A stretch of DNA of 64,000 nt, taken from Dipteronia dyeriana (Eukaryota; Streptophyta; Magnoliopsida; Sapindales; Sapindaceae). The translations under genes and the position numbers were made by a program. The stretch lies in the NCBI GenBank assembly GCA_032871835.1, contig CM065296.1, positions 53,349,288-53,413,287 of the forward strand, read 5' to 3'. Of this stretch, positions 1 to 10,858 are shown piece by piece (position 1 is the stretch's first letter; each line of letters begins with the position of its first letter). The notes under the pieces are model-generated. The model saw nothing but the letters and a program-made list of their open reading frames with translations, had not been told where the DNA came from and did no database searches.

Positions 1-1239
1 TGAATCTATGTTTGGGATTGGACCATGTAACAAACCTGTTGGTCTTGCATTTGAGAGAGTATGTTAGAGCTTAATACTATTGTCCATCCATGAACAATAG
101 CAACAGTAATCAAAGTACTCAGTTTTCATCTTAGCAACATAAGCATAGGTCAAAATCAACCCCATATTGTTAGGAGCAATAGGAGCTTAAGCAGTTAGGA
201 AATGACCCAACAATAGTATGAAGCACTCTAACAAGGTAATGGAATTTTAGTGAAAACAATATTTAGGTCTGTAGTAGCTTGATGCTAAACTATATCTCCC
301 TTGTACAGTCTCAATAGGGGTAGACAATGAGGCTCCAGATTTTCATAGGTTCATACTTGAGAGTTGACTCTGAAGGGAGTTAGTGACCTTGTTTCCTGTA
401 TAAATTGTTGCAATTCAGATTCGTGACGAGACCTTTCATAGTGGCAAGACTGACTTCTCTTCGAGACTGATCGGATGTATTTAAGTGTCTTTCAATTTGT
501 TAAATTTCTTTAAATGTAATTGGAAATTAGTTTTGGGGTTTTTGTTCATCAAAATTTACCACTTGTACGGCTTTATATACTATGTGTGTGCATAAAGGTG
601 CATCTCCTCTTTGATGCCTTATTCTAACTTTTTGTTTTCTACCTCTCCTGTGGTGCAAATATTTTTTAATAAATCTTGATTTTAACAAATCTGTATGTTC
701 TTAAATTTTGTGCTGAAACATATTAATTTATTATACAAACAGTTCATTCTTCTAAGAAAGCTCTTCATTTGTAGCAATGTTTTGACAATAGAAGATTGGA
801 ATTTAGGTATGGAATTGGTTGTCTATCACTGTTGAATATTCTCAATTTCTGTTCTGATTCTGACAGCTATGCAGTGGCAGTGTATTGTGTTTGCATATAT
901 TCATAATTTTGCATGAAAACATATTGTTAAAGAGTTCAGCCTGCTAATAATTTTTATTCAGTCAGTAGTAGCACTCTGGGTGGTGAGAGATTAGATGTTA
1001 GGGATAGGTTCATCTATTGCTATCAATTGGCTTGCTTTCTCTTCTGATATTGACAGCTGTACTTTTCCATCTGCTAAGGTTTGCAATATTTAAAGATGGA
1101 ATAATTCTCTAGTCAGGTTTGGTCCTAAAGTTTTTTGTCAGGACCAGACCTAACTGGAGAAAGGACCCTGTAAAGATGATATCTGGTATTCACAATTTTT
1201 CTGTTTTTATTGTAACCTTGAACTTTCCTTATCAAACAG
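1..1239 (+). other. Intron or upstream part of the JmjC gene
   Basis: No convincing coding exon is seen here. The first recognisable exon opens at 1240 in the middle of a zinc-finger codon, so this stretch is most simply an intron of at least 1.2 kb. The N-terminal exons, expected to encode the nuclear signal and the RING-like zinc cluster, would then lie before the window. A 78-aa open frame at 1119-1355 runs through the splice acceptor in another frame and is not taken as coding. Confidence 0.6.
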
Positions 1240-4200
1240 TGACAACTGCAGAACATCGATTGTTAATTTCCACAGAAGCTGTCCCAATTCTGATTGTTCT
1301 TATGATCTCTGTCTCACTTGTTGTCGGGAAATTAGAAAAGAATTTCAGCCTGTAGGTAATGAAGCAGAATCTTCTTCTAAACAACAGTTTGTTGAAGAAG
1401 TACATGGTCAAGTTACAGATTTCAATGGACAGATTTCTGTGGACAGGAAGGGATGTGGTTTGGAGAGTCAAAGGACCCTTCTAGCTGTTGAGTTGATAGC
1501 CGATGTGCCATGTAGCCTTTCTGATTGGAGAGCCAAGGCTGACAATAGCATTCCTTGTCCTCCCAAAGCTCAGGGAGGTTGTGGAACTCAGATACTTGCG
1601 CTGAGGCGCATCTTTGATGCTAATTGGGTTGACAAATTGATTAAGACTGCTGAGGACCTGACCATAAATTATCACTCTATGGATATTGATTTTTGTCATG
1701 GATGTTCTTTGTGCCATCCTGTCAGTTATGCTGAAAATGGATTAAAAGCTTCTGAAGTAAGGCAGGCATCTTTTAGGAACAACAGTCGGGACAATTTTCT
1801 GTACTGCCCAAATGCTATTCAATTGGGAAACAATGAACTGGAACATTTTCAAATGCATTGGATGAGAGGTGAACCTGTTATAGTTAGAAATGTATTTGAA
1901 AAGAGTTCTGGTCTCAGCTGGGATCCAATGGTCATGTGGAGGGCTTTTATCGGGGCAAAGAAGATATTGAAAGAGCAGGCTGACAGGGTTAAAGCAATTG
2001 ATTGCTTGGATTGGTGTGAGGTATTTATTAATTATTTGTATTCTGAAGTTGCAGTTTTGTTCTTTTAAAATTGCTGATATTATTGATCTATTATTACTTG
2101 ATGCTTTCTTTTGGCATGATACTGTTTGAATTCATAGATTATGTAGTCTATCTATATTTACCTTCATAAGTTGATCATTTCAAAATGATATAGCATTATA
2201 TACCTTTTTCCTTTTTTGCAATAACTTTTTGTTTCCTATAAAAAATAAAATGATATGGCATTATATGCTTCTTGTTGTGGAATACGCTAACAAGTTCTAA
2301 ACATTTTAAATCATTTTTTCTGGCAGGCAGTTGTCTCCATTTTTCAGCTCTGATCTAAGTAGGTGTTTCCTCTTGCTGCTACAGGTTGAAATCAATATCT
2401 TCCAGTTCTTTAAGGGCTACTTAGAGGGTCGTAGGTATAGGAGCGGTTGGCCGGAAATGTTGAAGTTGAAAGATTGGCCTCCATCAAATTCCTTTGAAGA
2501 GTGCTTGCCAAGGCACGGTGCTGAATTTCTTGCCATGCTTCCCTTTGCTGATTATACCCATCCAAAATCTGGTCTTTTGAATCTTGCTACGAGGCTTCCT
2601 TCTGTTTTGAAGCCGGACTTGGGACCCAAAACCTATATCGCTTATGGATCTTTGAAAGAACTTGGTAGGGGTGATTCAGTAACAAAACTACATTGTGACA
2701 TTTCTGACGCGGTATGCACCTTATTTTCAGTTTTTATCATTGCTGCTTTTCTCTAATGTTCCTGATCTCTACATGGAACAATATCTCTGCTTATTGTTAT
2801 TGACCTTGTCCTTGAGCATCTTAATTTATTAAAAATCGTATTTTTGAAACATAGCTATAAAATTAGTAAGGCCCCGTTCTGTAGCTGTTTTTCGGTCTGT
2901 TTTCGTTTTTGTTTTCAAAAAATGATTTCGAATTCGCTTTATTAACCGTTTTTCATTTTATTTTTAAAAAACAAAAAACAAACTCAATGTTAACAATGAA
3001 ATATTTGAAAAACACAAAATACATGTTTTCTTTACTTTTGTTTTTTTTTTTTTTTTTTTTTAAATTAACAACAAAATTAATTCTTTTTTTCTTTTTTTCT
3101 TCTTTTTCGCTCGATGTTCTTCTTCTTCCTACCACGACTCCATAAACGGACATTTGGAGGAGCAACCAATTTGCTCCTCCAACTCCGGAGGAGGTTATCT
3201 CAGCAACGCGATCTAACCACGAATATCTCAATTTTCTTTTCTTCTTCTGATTTAAACACAGACCATGAAAAAAATTAGTTGTTCTTTTTCAAACACCGAC
3301 AAAAAAAAATTCTTTCTTTTTTCATCCAATTTAAAAAAAGAAGCCCAAACCAGGAGAACAGATTTGTTCTTCTTCTTCAAACACAGACACGGGAAAAAAT
3401 TCTTCCAGTAAAAAAAAACGAACAAAGAAAGAAAAACAAATATGTTCTTCTTCAAAGGCTACTAAGGAAAAAAATTATTCTTCTTCCTCCGATGTAAAGA
3501 AACCCAGATAACTGGTGTAGAACCCGGTCTAGATTTGCTGCCAAGGATAATAGAACTTGGACTGTATTCAGTTTAGCCACAGGAGCAAACATCAATGTTT
3601 GTGTGAACCATTTAGCAACCAACTTGCTTTATAGCGATCTACACTTCCATTAACTGTATTTGACATTGAAATTCCATTAGCATCCCACGGGCTGTTTCCC
3701 TTTTGGTAAATCTAAGAGTACCCAAGTACTATTCTTTTCAAGCGCATGAATCTCTTTTCCAATAGTTACTCTCCATTCTGATATTTTAAGAGTTTCTTGA
3801 ATATTGTTTGGAATTTCTATATTGGAAAGATTAGTAACAAAGGCACGGTAACTAGGTGACAATCCTTCATAAGTCACAAAATTAGAAATTGGATGTTGAG
3901 TGCATGATCTAACACCTTTCCTCAAGGCTATAGGCATATCGTGATCATTACAAGGAAAATTATTTGGGCAAGTTTCATGAACTGTGTTACCTGGGAGAGA
4001 GTCAGGCTTGTCTGAACTTGGTTCAGACTCCTGGCCTTGCTCGGGGAGTGTATGTTGCTCTACTTCCTTTTGAGTTTTCTGCCTCCTTGAATAAATGAGT
4101 AACTCTTTGTTATTTGCACTTTGTGTGAGGGTTTGAGGATTAGTGTTTTGAGTGAGTTCAAACTTTGAACCGGATAATTTGAGAAGGATTTGATTCGGGC

Positions 4201-7200
4201 AAGGTAGAAACAGTATCCTCATTTAGCCAAAATTGATATTCTTGTGTGTTTGAGTTCTCCCCCTGAATATGAGTTTTGGGTAGAAAGGTTGATTTTCATA
4301 GAAGGTTACATCCATAGAGTTGTAGAATTTTCTAGTGACATGAGAATAACATTTGTAATCTTTTTGATTGGGAGAGTAACCAAGAAATAGACACTTTATG
4401 GCTTTCGGATCAAGTTTACTTCTGTGTTGTTGGTGTACATGAACAAAGGCACAGCATTCGCTAGTTGGAGATGATCCGAGTTTGAGGATAGGCACGGATG
4501 AGGGCTTGGCCAGGGGTTTGGAATTTTAGAACTCTAGATGACATTCTATTGAAAAGATAGGCAGCCGTGAGAATTGCTTCTCCTCAGAAATAGTTTGGCA
4601 CATGAGTTGTGAACATGAAAGACCTGGCAACTTCTAGAAGGTGTCTGTTTTTCCTTTCGGTAACTCTATTTTGTTGTGGACTGTCTATACTTTAACTCAC
4701 TAGGTAATCCCCAAGAATAGAATTAAAATAGTCAATAGCATTATTGGTTCTAAAGTCTTGAATTTTGGCTTGGAATTGTGTTTGAACCATGGAATTGAAG
4801 TTTTTGAAGATTTGGCCAGCTTTTGATTTTTCTTTCATGAGGAATATCCAAGTAGTTCTAGTGTGGTCATCAATGAAGGACACAAACCATCGAGCTCCTG
4901 CAACATTATTGACTCTAGATGGCCCCCAAATATCACTGTGAATAACTGAGAAGGGATGAGACGCTTTGTTTGGTTGGGTTGGATAAGTTTTTCGAACACG
5001 TTTACATAATTGAAAATTCTCACACCGGAATATTTGGAACTTGTATTATTGGATAATGAAGGAAATAACTTTTCCATGTACAAGAAACTGGGATGTCCCA
5101 ATCTATAGTGCCATAACTTGATTGGACTATCATTATTAGAACTAACAGCTGAAAAAGAGGAAGCACAACTTGCATCTTGAGTTTGTTTTTTAAGCGAGTC
5201 ATCAACTTTGAGAAGGTAGAGCCCAGCACACTCCTTAGCACTGCCAATCGTCCTCCCCTAGTCCAAATCCTGAAATTCACAATATGTGGGGAAAAACTTA
5301 GTAACACAGTTAAGATCCCATATAATTTTACTAACGGAAGGCAAGTTACATGTCAGATTGGGAACCAAAAGAGCAGATTTTAAGGTTAGGTGCTTGGAGA
5401 TAATAATGGAACCTGTACCGGCCACCGTGGATAAGGACCCATCGGCAATTCTGACCTTACAATTCTCAGAACAGGGGCTGTAAGTATAGAATAAAGTGGC
5501 ATTTCCAGTCGTGATCCAGGAACTAGGTTTCTCAGTTTTGACACTTAAGAGCACTTAAAAAATTTCCTTTTTGTGCTATAGAACCAGTTCCAATGATAGG
5601 TACCGCAGGACTTGATTGATGTTGACTGAGCATCTTTTGAAGGAGATCCATTTGCTCTTTGCTGAAGAGATTTGTCACAGAGGTTGAATGCTCTTCTCCT
5701 GTGGTCACAAATCCATGGCTTTCACATGCAGGTGGTGATTTTGAGGGTTTCCAATCGGTGGGCTTACCATGGATTTTCCAGCAGGTTTCTTTGGAGTGTC
5801 CAGGCTTACGACAATGATGATGATCACACCATGGCCTGCCTTTATGAGGTTGATTGTCGTCGCCTGAAAAATTTACTCCGCGAGAGATAAGAGCTGAACT
5901 CTCAGTTGTGGCTGATATGCTTTGGTTGCCCATCATAGCCTTCTTCCTGCTTTCTTCTCTTCAGACCTCTGAAAACACTTCTCGAGTAGATGGCAAAGGC
6001 TTAATTCTGAGGATTCTTCCCCTTACCTCATCTAAGTTTTGATTGAGACCCAACAAAAACTTGAAGTTTCATTCTTTCTCAACAATTTTCTTGTTTTTGA
6101 TGTTGTCTCCAGGGCAGTTCCATTCCAATTTTTCAAACATATCTTCTTGTTGACAATGGCGAGTGAGGGTATTGAAATATTGGGTGACTGAAAGTTCCCC
6201 TTGGTAGATCATGTAGAATACTCTTTATCACAGAGTTCTGCAGTATTTTCATTGTCAGAGTAGGTTTCCTTTGCTGCATTCCATATCTCTTTCGCTGTCT
6301 CATAGAACATGGAATCCTCACCAATTTCATTATCCATGGAGTTGATTAACCATGACATCACCATGCTATTTTCTGATTTCCATACTTTGAACTTTGGATC
6401 TTCCTTCATTGGAGCTGTCTATGCACCCGTGAGATAGTCGTCCTGCCCTTTTCCACAAATAAACATTATAATGGATTGTGACCATTGAAGAAAATTGTCT
6501 GTTTAGTTTATGTCCTGTAATGGGAAAAACAGGATTCACTGGCATTCCATTGTTGTTGGAGATGACAGCCTCTTGATTTGAAATCCCAGGGATCACTGGT
6601 GTGCCGTTGCTGCTGGAGATGACGTCCTCTTGATTGGAGGTATCGTCGAAAGAGGCGCTATCTTTGTTGTTTTTATTGCTGGCCATTCCGTATTTGGTCA
6701 TCAACTTATTTCTTAGGGTTAGGGTTCTGAGGAGGCTGTGATACCATGAAGATAGAGAAAGAAACATCTTTATATTAACTTGATTCTAAAGAAAGCTGAA
6801 TAAAATATATTTATAGGAGAAGAATGACAGCAAATCTGTCATTAATTCTCCTTGATTCTAAGAGAAACAAAAAAGGAAAAAAAAATAGTAATAATCCTGA
6901 CAAAGCAGGAATCTAGCAAATCAAAGCTTCCCTAAACTAATACTTAACCAAAGAAAGAAAACTTAACTGAAATAAGAGATCCTAAGATCTGATTTTGGTA
7001 TATTATCTTTCGAGTCAAAAATGCTACAAGTACACTTGTTAACATTTAATGAGGCAATACCGCTTTTTTTTTTTTTCAACGTGCAGTAGACAAATTTATT
7101 TGGTATGTGCAATGGTTAATGCATGTTTTGCACGCCTTCTGTACTTTTAGCTACTTCTCTGCTAGTTCACAAATTGAAGTCAATGTATTGTTTTGCTTAT

Positions 7201-9648
7201 TTCCATTTAGGTCAATGTATTGACTCACACAGCTGAAGTGAATAATATTTCCTCATGGCAACAAAAAATCATTAAAGGATTACAGAAGAAACATGATGAA
7301 GAAGATTCACACGACCTTTATGATTTGGTGCCAAAGGAATTGGGCAAGATTAGAGGCAGGCCAACGAAAAGACCTCGTAAAGGAAAATATTCTAAAGTAG
7401 TGAATACCATTGAGAGTGATCCCTTGATGAAGCGGTTTAATGTAGAAGAAGAGAAACTAGATGACATACAAAACATATCCAAAGAGTTTGCCGAAAGAAT
7501 GGATGTTTCTGAATTTTCATTACCAGATGAATGGGATGGGGATCCATTCTGTCCTGATAACCGTCAGGGAATTGCTGGAAATAATCTATCCTTGCCAAAT
7601 GGGGTTGATGCAGGGCACAGTTGCCCTGCAGTTGAAGAGTTTAAATCTTCTCATGGACTTGATGCAAAATATGAAACAAGTAAGAGGAATGTGAGTGATC
7701 AAGACTCTTATCCTTCAATCTTGGCAGAGAAAATGAAACTTGTTGACAGTAAAGATTCTTTGGAGGCAACATATTCTGGCTCAAAAACAGTAGATCCAGA
7801 TACAAATGTGAATATAGATTCTATTCAAGATAATCACCCTACAGAAGTTGAATATGGTGGTGCTGTTTGGGACATATTCCGTAGACAGGATGTACCCAAA
7901 TTAGTTGAGTACTTGAGGAAGCATCATAAAGAATTCCGTCATATCGATAATCTTCCTGTGGATTCTGTAAGTATGCTTGCGTACCTATGCTTTCCATATT
8001 AGTACGAGTAAGTCGATTGAAGTTTATGTGCCTTCTTCAGGTGGCTCACCCCATTCATGATCAGACCCTTTTCCTAAATGAGAGACATAAAAAGAAGCTG
8101 AAGAAGGAGTTCAGTAAGATATAATTTGTCTTCAATAAAGCCATTTTTATTATACAACGCTGCCATTCTAGTGTGTAAACTTCAAATGTTTTCAGATGTT
8201 GAACCTTGGACATTCGAGCAACACCAAGGTGAGGCCGTTTTCATTCCGGCAGGATGTCCACATCAAGTGAGAAATAGACAGGTGAGGTTGTTCTTGTGTC
8301 AAGTAAAGTATGCCTATATATTATTAGCTTGGCTACTTGGCAAAGCTAGGTGGTCTATGACTTGTGCTGTTATTTTTCTACTTCTTATCCCCTCATGACG
8401 TGTTCGTGGCTTGTCATCCACCCAAACAAATGTCACACAACCTATGCTGCATTCTGCATAACAAGTTAATGTTGTTCTTTTAGCTCGCTTGGTCTTAGCA
8501 ATGCCAACAAATTCAAAGATTGCATTGTCATCCAGAAGTTGGTAATCAAAATTCATAAAATTTTCAGAATTTCTGGATATTAAAAAAATTAAATCTTGAA
8601 TTAGAAGTCCGTAAAATGAAATTGAATGGAAAGCATTGTTGGAAACTCTGAGATTTCAGTCAACCTGGCAAACAGCAACTCTTTTCTGACCAGAGTGTAA
8701 GATGACATTCTATCAAATGAAGAACTTTCTAATTAGGCAATCTTAGTGATGCCAGCACTCTGTACTGCGATGTTCAGAGGTTCCTATATTGTATTTATTC
8801 TCGATTGCCGAGCAGTTTTTTGAAATTTTCTATCTTTACCGATGTTCGTTTGTTTTCCAGAAAGACTCCGAATAGGTAATTCATGTAGAAAATTTTGTGA
8901 TGTTTAGTTAAGTTAATATGTGGTAGATCAAGTCAAGATCATAACTAAAAGCGTGTAGGTATATGATTCTTCTATGTGAGGCATTGCTTAGTCCTTAATT
9001 GGATATTACTACTAATTAGTTTGACACTAATCTATATATGCTTTGCAGTCATGCATTAAAGTGGCCCTTGACTTTGTGTCCCCTGACAATATTCAAGAAT
9101 GCATTCGGTTAACGGAAGAGTTCCGATTGCTTCCAAAAGGTCATAGAGCTAAGGAAGACAAACTAGAGGTACATGTTTCTTTTATTTTTTTCTTTCTGCA
9201 AACTCCATGACCCTGGATTTTCATCCTAACCCTGGATTTTACATCCTAGTTAATGCGATCTCCATATAAAACATTAATGATAATTTATTGGTTAAGTGCA
9301 CAATTGTTTTCTTTGTTTATGTGGTTAGCTATAATATTTTAAACTAGGACTTTAATTCTATATTCTATAAGTGATTATGTCGTCAAATCTTTCCGTGTAG
9401 CTTCCAGCTTCAATGCCATTCATGGTGATTTAGAATGACTTTGTGTACCTTACCCGGACATTTACTGCATCCCAATATTTTTACAAAGTGTATTATATAT
9501 GTTGCCATCAAGAGTACCAGTTCTTTATCTCAATGACGTTTCTTACACTTACTGTAACTTTTTCTGTTTATAGGTGAAGAAAATGGCACTATATGCCGCA
9601 AGTGTTGCTGTCGATGAAGCTAAAAATCTGGCTTCCAAATTCAAGTAA
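1240..9648 (+). CDS. JmjC-domain lysine-specific histone demethylase, KDM3/JHDM2 group (IBM1/JMJ25-like), 5' partial, multi-exon
   Basis: The exons, with GT-AG borders and matching phases, are 1240-2020, 2385-2711, 7211-7966, 8041-8113, 8196-8281, 9049-9168 and 9574-9648. The first encodes a Cys/His zinc cluster ([17 protein letters not shown], then [15 protein letters not shown]) and the linker to the JmjC domain. The JmjC fold starts near [17 protein letters not shown]. The iron ligands are H and D of [10 protein letters not shown] (split by the 2711/7211 junction just after DA) and the distal H of [10 protein letters not shown]; the K of SCIKVALDF fits the 2-oxoglutarate site. Exon 7211-7966 encodes a roughly 250-residue acidic linker with an AT-hook-like [11 protein letters not shown]. 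The family removes methyl groups from H3K9 in the nucleus; this role is inferred from family membership. The chosen stop is TAA at 9646, read through a possible donor. Splicing at 9644 to 10193 would instead end at 10220. The gene looks intact. Orthology to IBM1 itself or to a paralogue is not settled. Confidence 0.9.
2870..2965. mobile_element. PIF/Harbinger-like MITE terminus (fragment)
   Basis: The stretch after TAA at 2867-2869 starts GGCCCCGTTCTGTAGCTG and runs into GTTTTCGTTTTTGTTTTC. It is the reverse complement of the right ends of the two elements at 31.7-33.7 kb, so it is the same family. The other end was not found; it was probably lost or overwritten when the Copia element landed. 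Confidence 0.55.
2966..3500. repeat. Low-complexity T-rich and CTT/GAA-rich intronic tract
   Basis: The stretch holds a run of about 20 T near 3042-3061 and many CTTCTT and AAAAAA blocks. Open frames here are lysine- or phenylalanine-rich artefacts. No gene or recognisable element border is seen apart from the MITE end on the left and Copia sequence on the right. Confidence 0.5.
3677..6686 (-). pseudogene. Copia gag-pol remnant (frameshifted)
   Basis: Gag starts near 6686 ([13 protein letters not shown]). The zinc knuckle (about 5800-5840) reads [18 protein letters not shown], with two extra His codons from a CAT repeat, so the usual CX2C spacing is CX4C. The protease segment reads WITTGNAT where WIxDSGAT is expected, so the catalytic Asp is lost. 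Integrase keeps [10 protein letters not shown], but RTNNAIDYF has Asn in place of the expected Asp. Downstream come [14 protein letters not shown] and [14 protein letters not shown] at the RT start. Several frames are used and stops are frequent, so it cannot make a working polyprotein. Confidence 0.75.
6747..7043 (-). repeat. 5' LTR of the intronic Copia element
   Basis: About 297 bp. Read on the - strand it starts TGTTAACAAG and ends CTATCTTCA, directly followed by a primer site TGGTATCAC. It contains a TATA-like CCTATAAATATA about two thirds of the way in, so it could once have driven antisense transcription into the JmjC intron. No partner LTR is present. Confidence 0.65.
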
Positions 9649-10300
9649 GACTGGTTTTAATCTTTACCTTATCTCCATCTCTGCTCACAAATTTAATTTC
9701 TTTGTTGAAGAGCCATTTCTTTTGGGAGGTCAATTTAATTTGTAGATGATTTTTCTTTGTAGCTAAGGCAAATGAGATCACAAGTTAAAATGCATGCCTC
9801 TGGACAGAAATATCTGATTTCTTAATTTGTACTTGGAAAATATTCATTCTTATATGACCATTAGCAAATTTTAATGGAAATCGAGCGACTTGGAGACATC
9901 TTATAATAGAACCGAAATGTACGACAGTTGGAAAGCATGAGTGTTATAATTATTATGGTAATATGGCATTGCCAGAATGATTAGTATATATATATATTTT
10001 TTAAAAGTTTTGATTTATTTTATTATCATAAATCACAGGTGAGGTAGGTTAAAGTGGGAGCAAATTTCTTCATACCGAATTTTGATATAGTATATTGTTC
10101 TCCATGTATTGTATCTCATATTCATGTGCAATTATTCTCAGTTACTTTGCAGCTGTTCGTGTTGTGTGTAATAATTCTGTGTTACTTTGCAGTTCATCAA
10201 ATGAGGAAAAACAAGCTTAACAATAGAGCAGCTAAATTTAACAGAAGGTGCTCGAAGCAGTGCTATAGTCGGTGTTTGTTTTAACTTTTTGGCTTTCAAG
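9649..10300 (+). other. 3' region of the JmjC gene with possible alternative last exon
   Basis: A consensus-like donor (CAAGTAAGA at 9642-9650) overlaps the TAA stop. An acceptor TTTGCAG ends at 10192; joining there continues NSSNEEKQA and stops at 10218-10220. The same string GTTACTTTGCAG occurs at 10141 and 10181, giving two possible acceptors. Either the coding region ends at 9648 and this is 3' untranslated or flanking DNA, or a short final exon exists. Confidence 0.5.
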
Positions 10301-10525
10301 GGAGGGAGGGATAGCTTTTCTCCATTGAACAGACTAGTTTCTGTACATTATGCAAAGCCTAGACTTGGTTTTTATTTTATTTTATTTTATTTTTATTTTT
10401 TTTAGCCTGGAGGAGGGAGGGATAGCTTTTCTCCATTGAACAGACTAGTTTCTGTACATTATGCAAAGCCTAGACTTGGTTTTTATTTTATTTTATTTTA
10501 TTTTTATTTTTTTTAGCCTGGAGGA
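10301..10525 (+). repeat. 111-bp tandem duplication downstream of the JmjC gene
   Basis: The unit starting GGAGGGAGGGATAGC at 10301 is repeated from 10412 with virtually no change, including its TTTTATTTTA tract. The near identity of the copies points to a recent duplication in the probable 3' untranslated or flanking region. Confidence 0.9.
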
Positions 10526-10545
10526 ACTGCAGCATTTTAGTTATA

Positions 10546-10785
10546 CAGGTGTGTTTGGAATTGCTTTTGATGTAAAAGCTTCTTTTTTTTTTTGTTGTTG
10601 TTGTGTTAGCGCTTTTTGAGAAGCAGTTTAAGTGTTCCATTTATTGTGAATTATACTCCCAACTGCTGTACTGATCTAAAAAAAAGTGTATTTGTTTACA
10701 GTCAAATACTAGAAATCAGATCAAAAGCACTTTTGGCTATTTGAAAGCGCTTTGGAAAATACGAAAAGCATTTCCAAGCACACTA
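10546..10785. mobile_element. Small MITE (about 240 bp)
   Basis: The terminal inverted repeats are GTGTGTTTGGAATTGCTTTT on the left and, on the opposite strand at the right, GTGTGCTTGGAAATGCTTTT. The inside is rich in AAAGCACTTT-type motifs. CAG and TAG just outside would fit a hAT-type terminus, but no clear 8-bp target duplication is seen, so the superfamily is tentative. Confidence 0.55.
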
Positions 10786-10858
10786 CTAGCTGCTCTTCCA
10801 TAAAATTTGGCCATCCATTGTAATGTTTTTCATTTTGTAGACATGATCTTTTGACCAT

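Larger units (their letters stand above)
3530..7043 (-). mobile_element. Truncated Copia retrotransposon in the JmjC intron (5' LTR, gag, PR, IN, start of RT)
   Basis: Read on the - strand the order is LTR (7043-6747), primer site (TGGTATCAC, complement at 6738-6746), gag, zinc knuckle, protease, integrase and the start of reverse transcriptase near 3677. The rest of RT, RNase H and the 3' LTR are absent, so the element is truncated at its 3' side and no target duplication can be tested. It lies antisense to the host gene. The left border near 3530 is approximate. Confidence 0.8.
2712..7210 (+). other. 4.5-kb TE-loaded intron inside the JmjC domain
   Basis: The donor follows GAC-GCG at 2711 and the acceptor is TTTAG at 7206-7210. 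The flanking exons join in frame as [13 protein letters not shown], a conserved stretch of the JmjC core, so the splice is well supported. The intron holds the end of a PIF/Harbinger-like MITE, poly-T and CT-rich low-complexity DNA, and a truncated Copia element on the opposite strand. The other introns in view are about 75 to 770 bp, so the added length is accounted for mainly by inserted elements. Confidence 0.85.

Noticed and set aside
1119..1355. 78-residue + strand open frame as the first exon
   Set aside because: The conserved [17 protein letters not shown] reading is in another frame and begins at an acceptor at 1239/1240.
2953..3497. Lys- and Phe-rich open frames
   Set aside because: They are artefacts of poly-A/poly-T and GAA/TTC low-complexity DNA.
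8314..8556. 80-residue - strand open frame in a JmjC intron
   Set aside because: It lies antisense between two well-supported exons, with no known domain.
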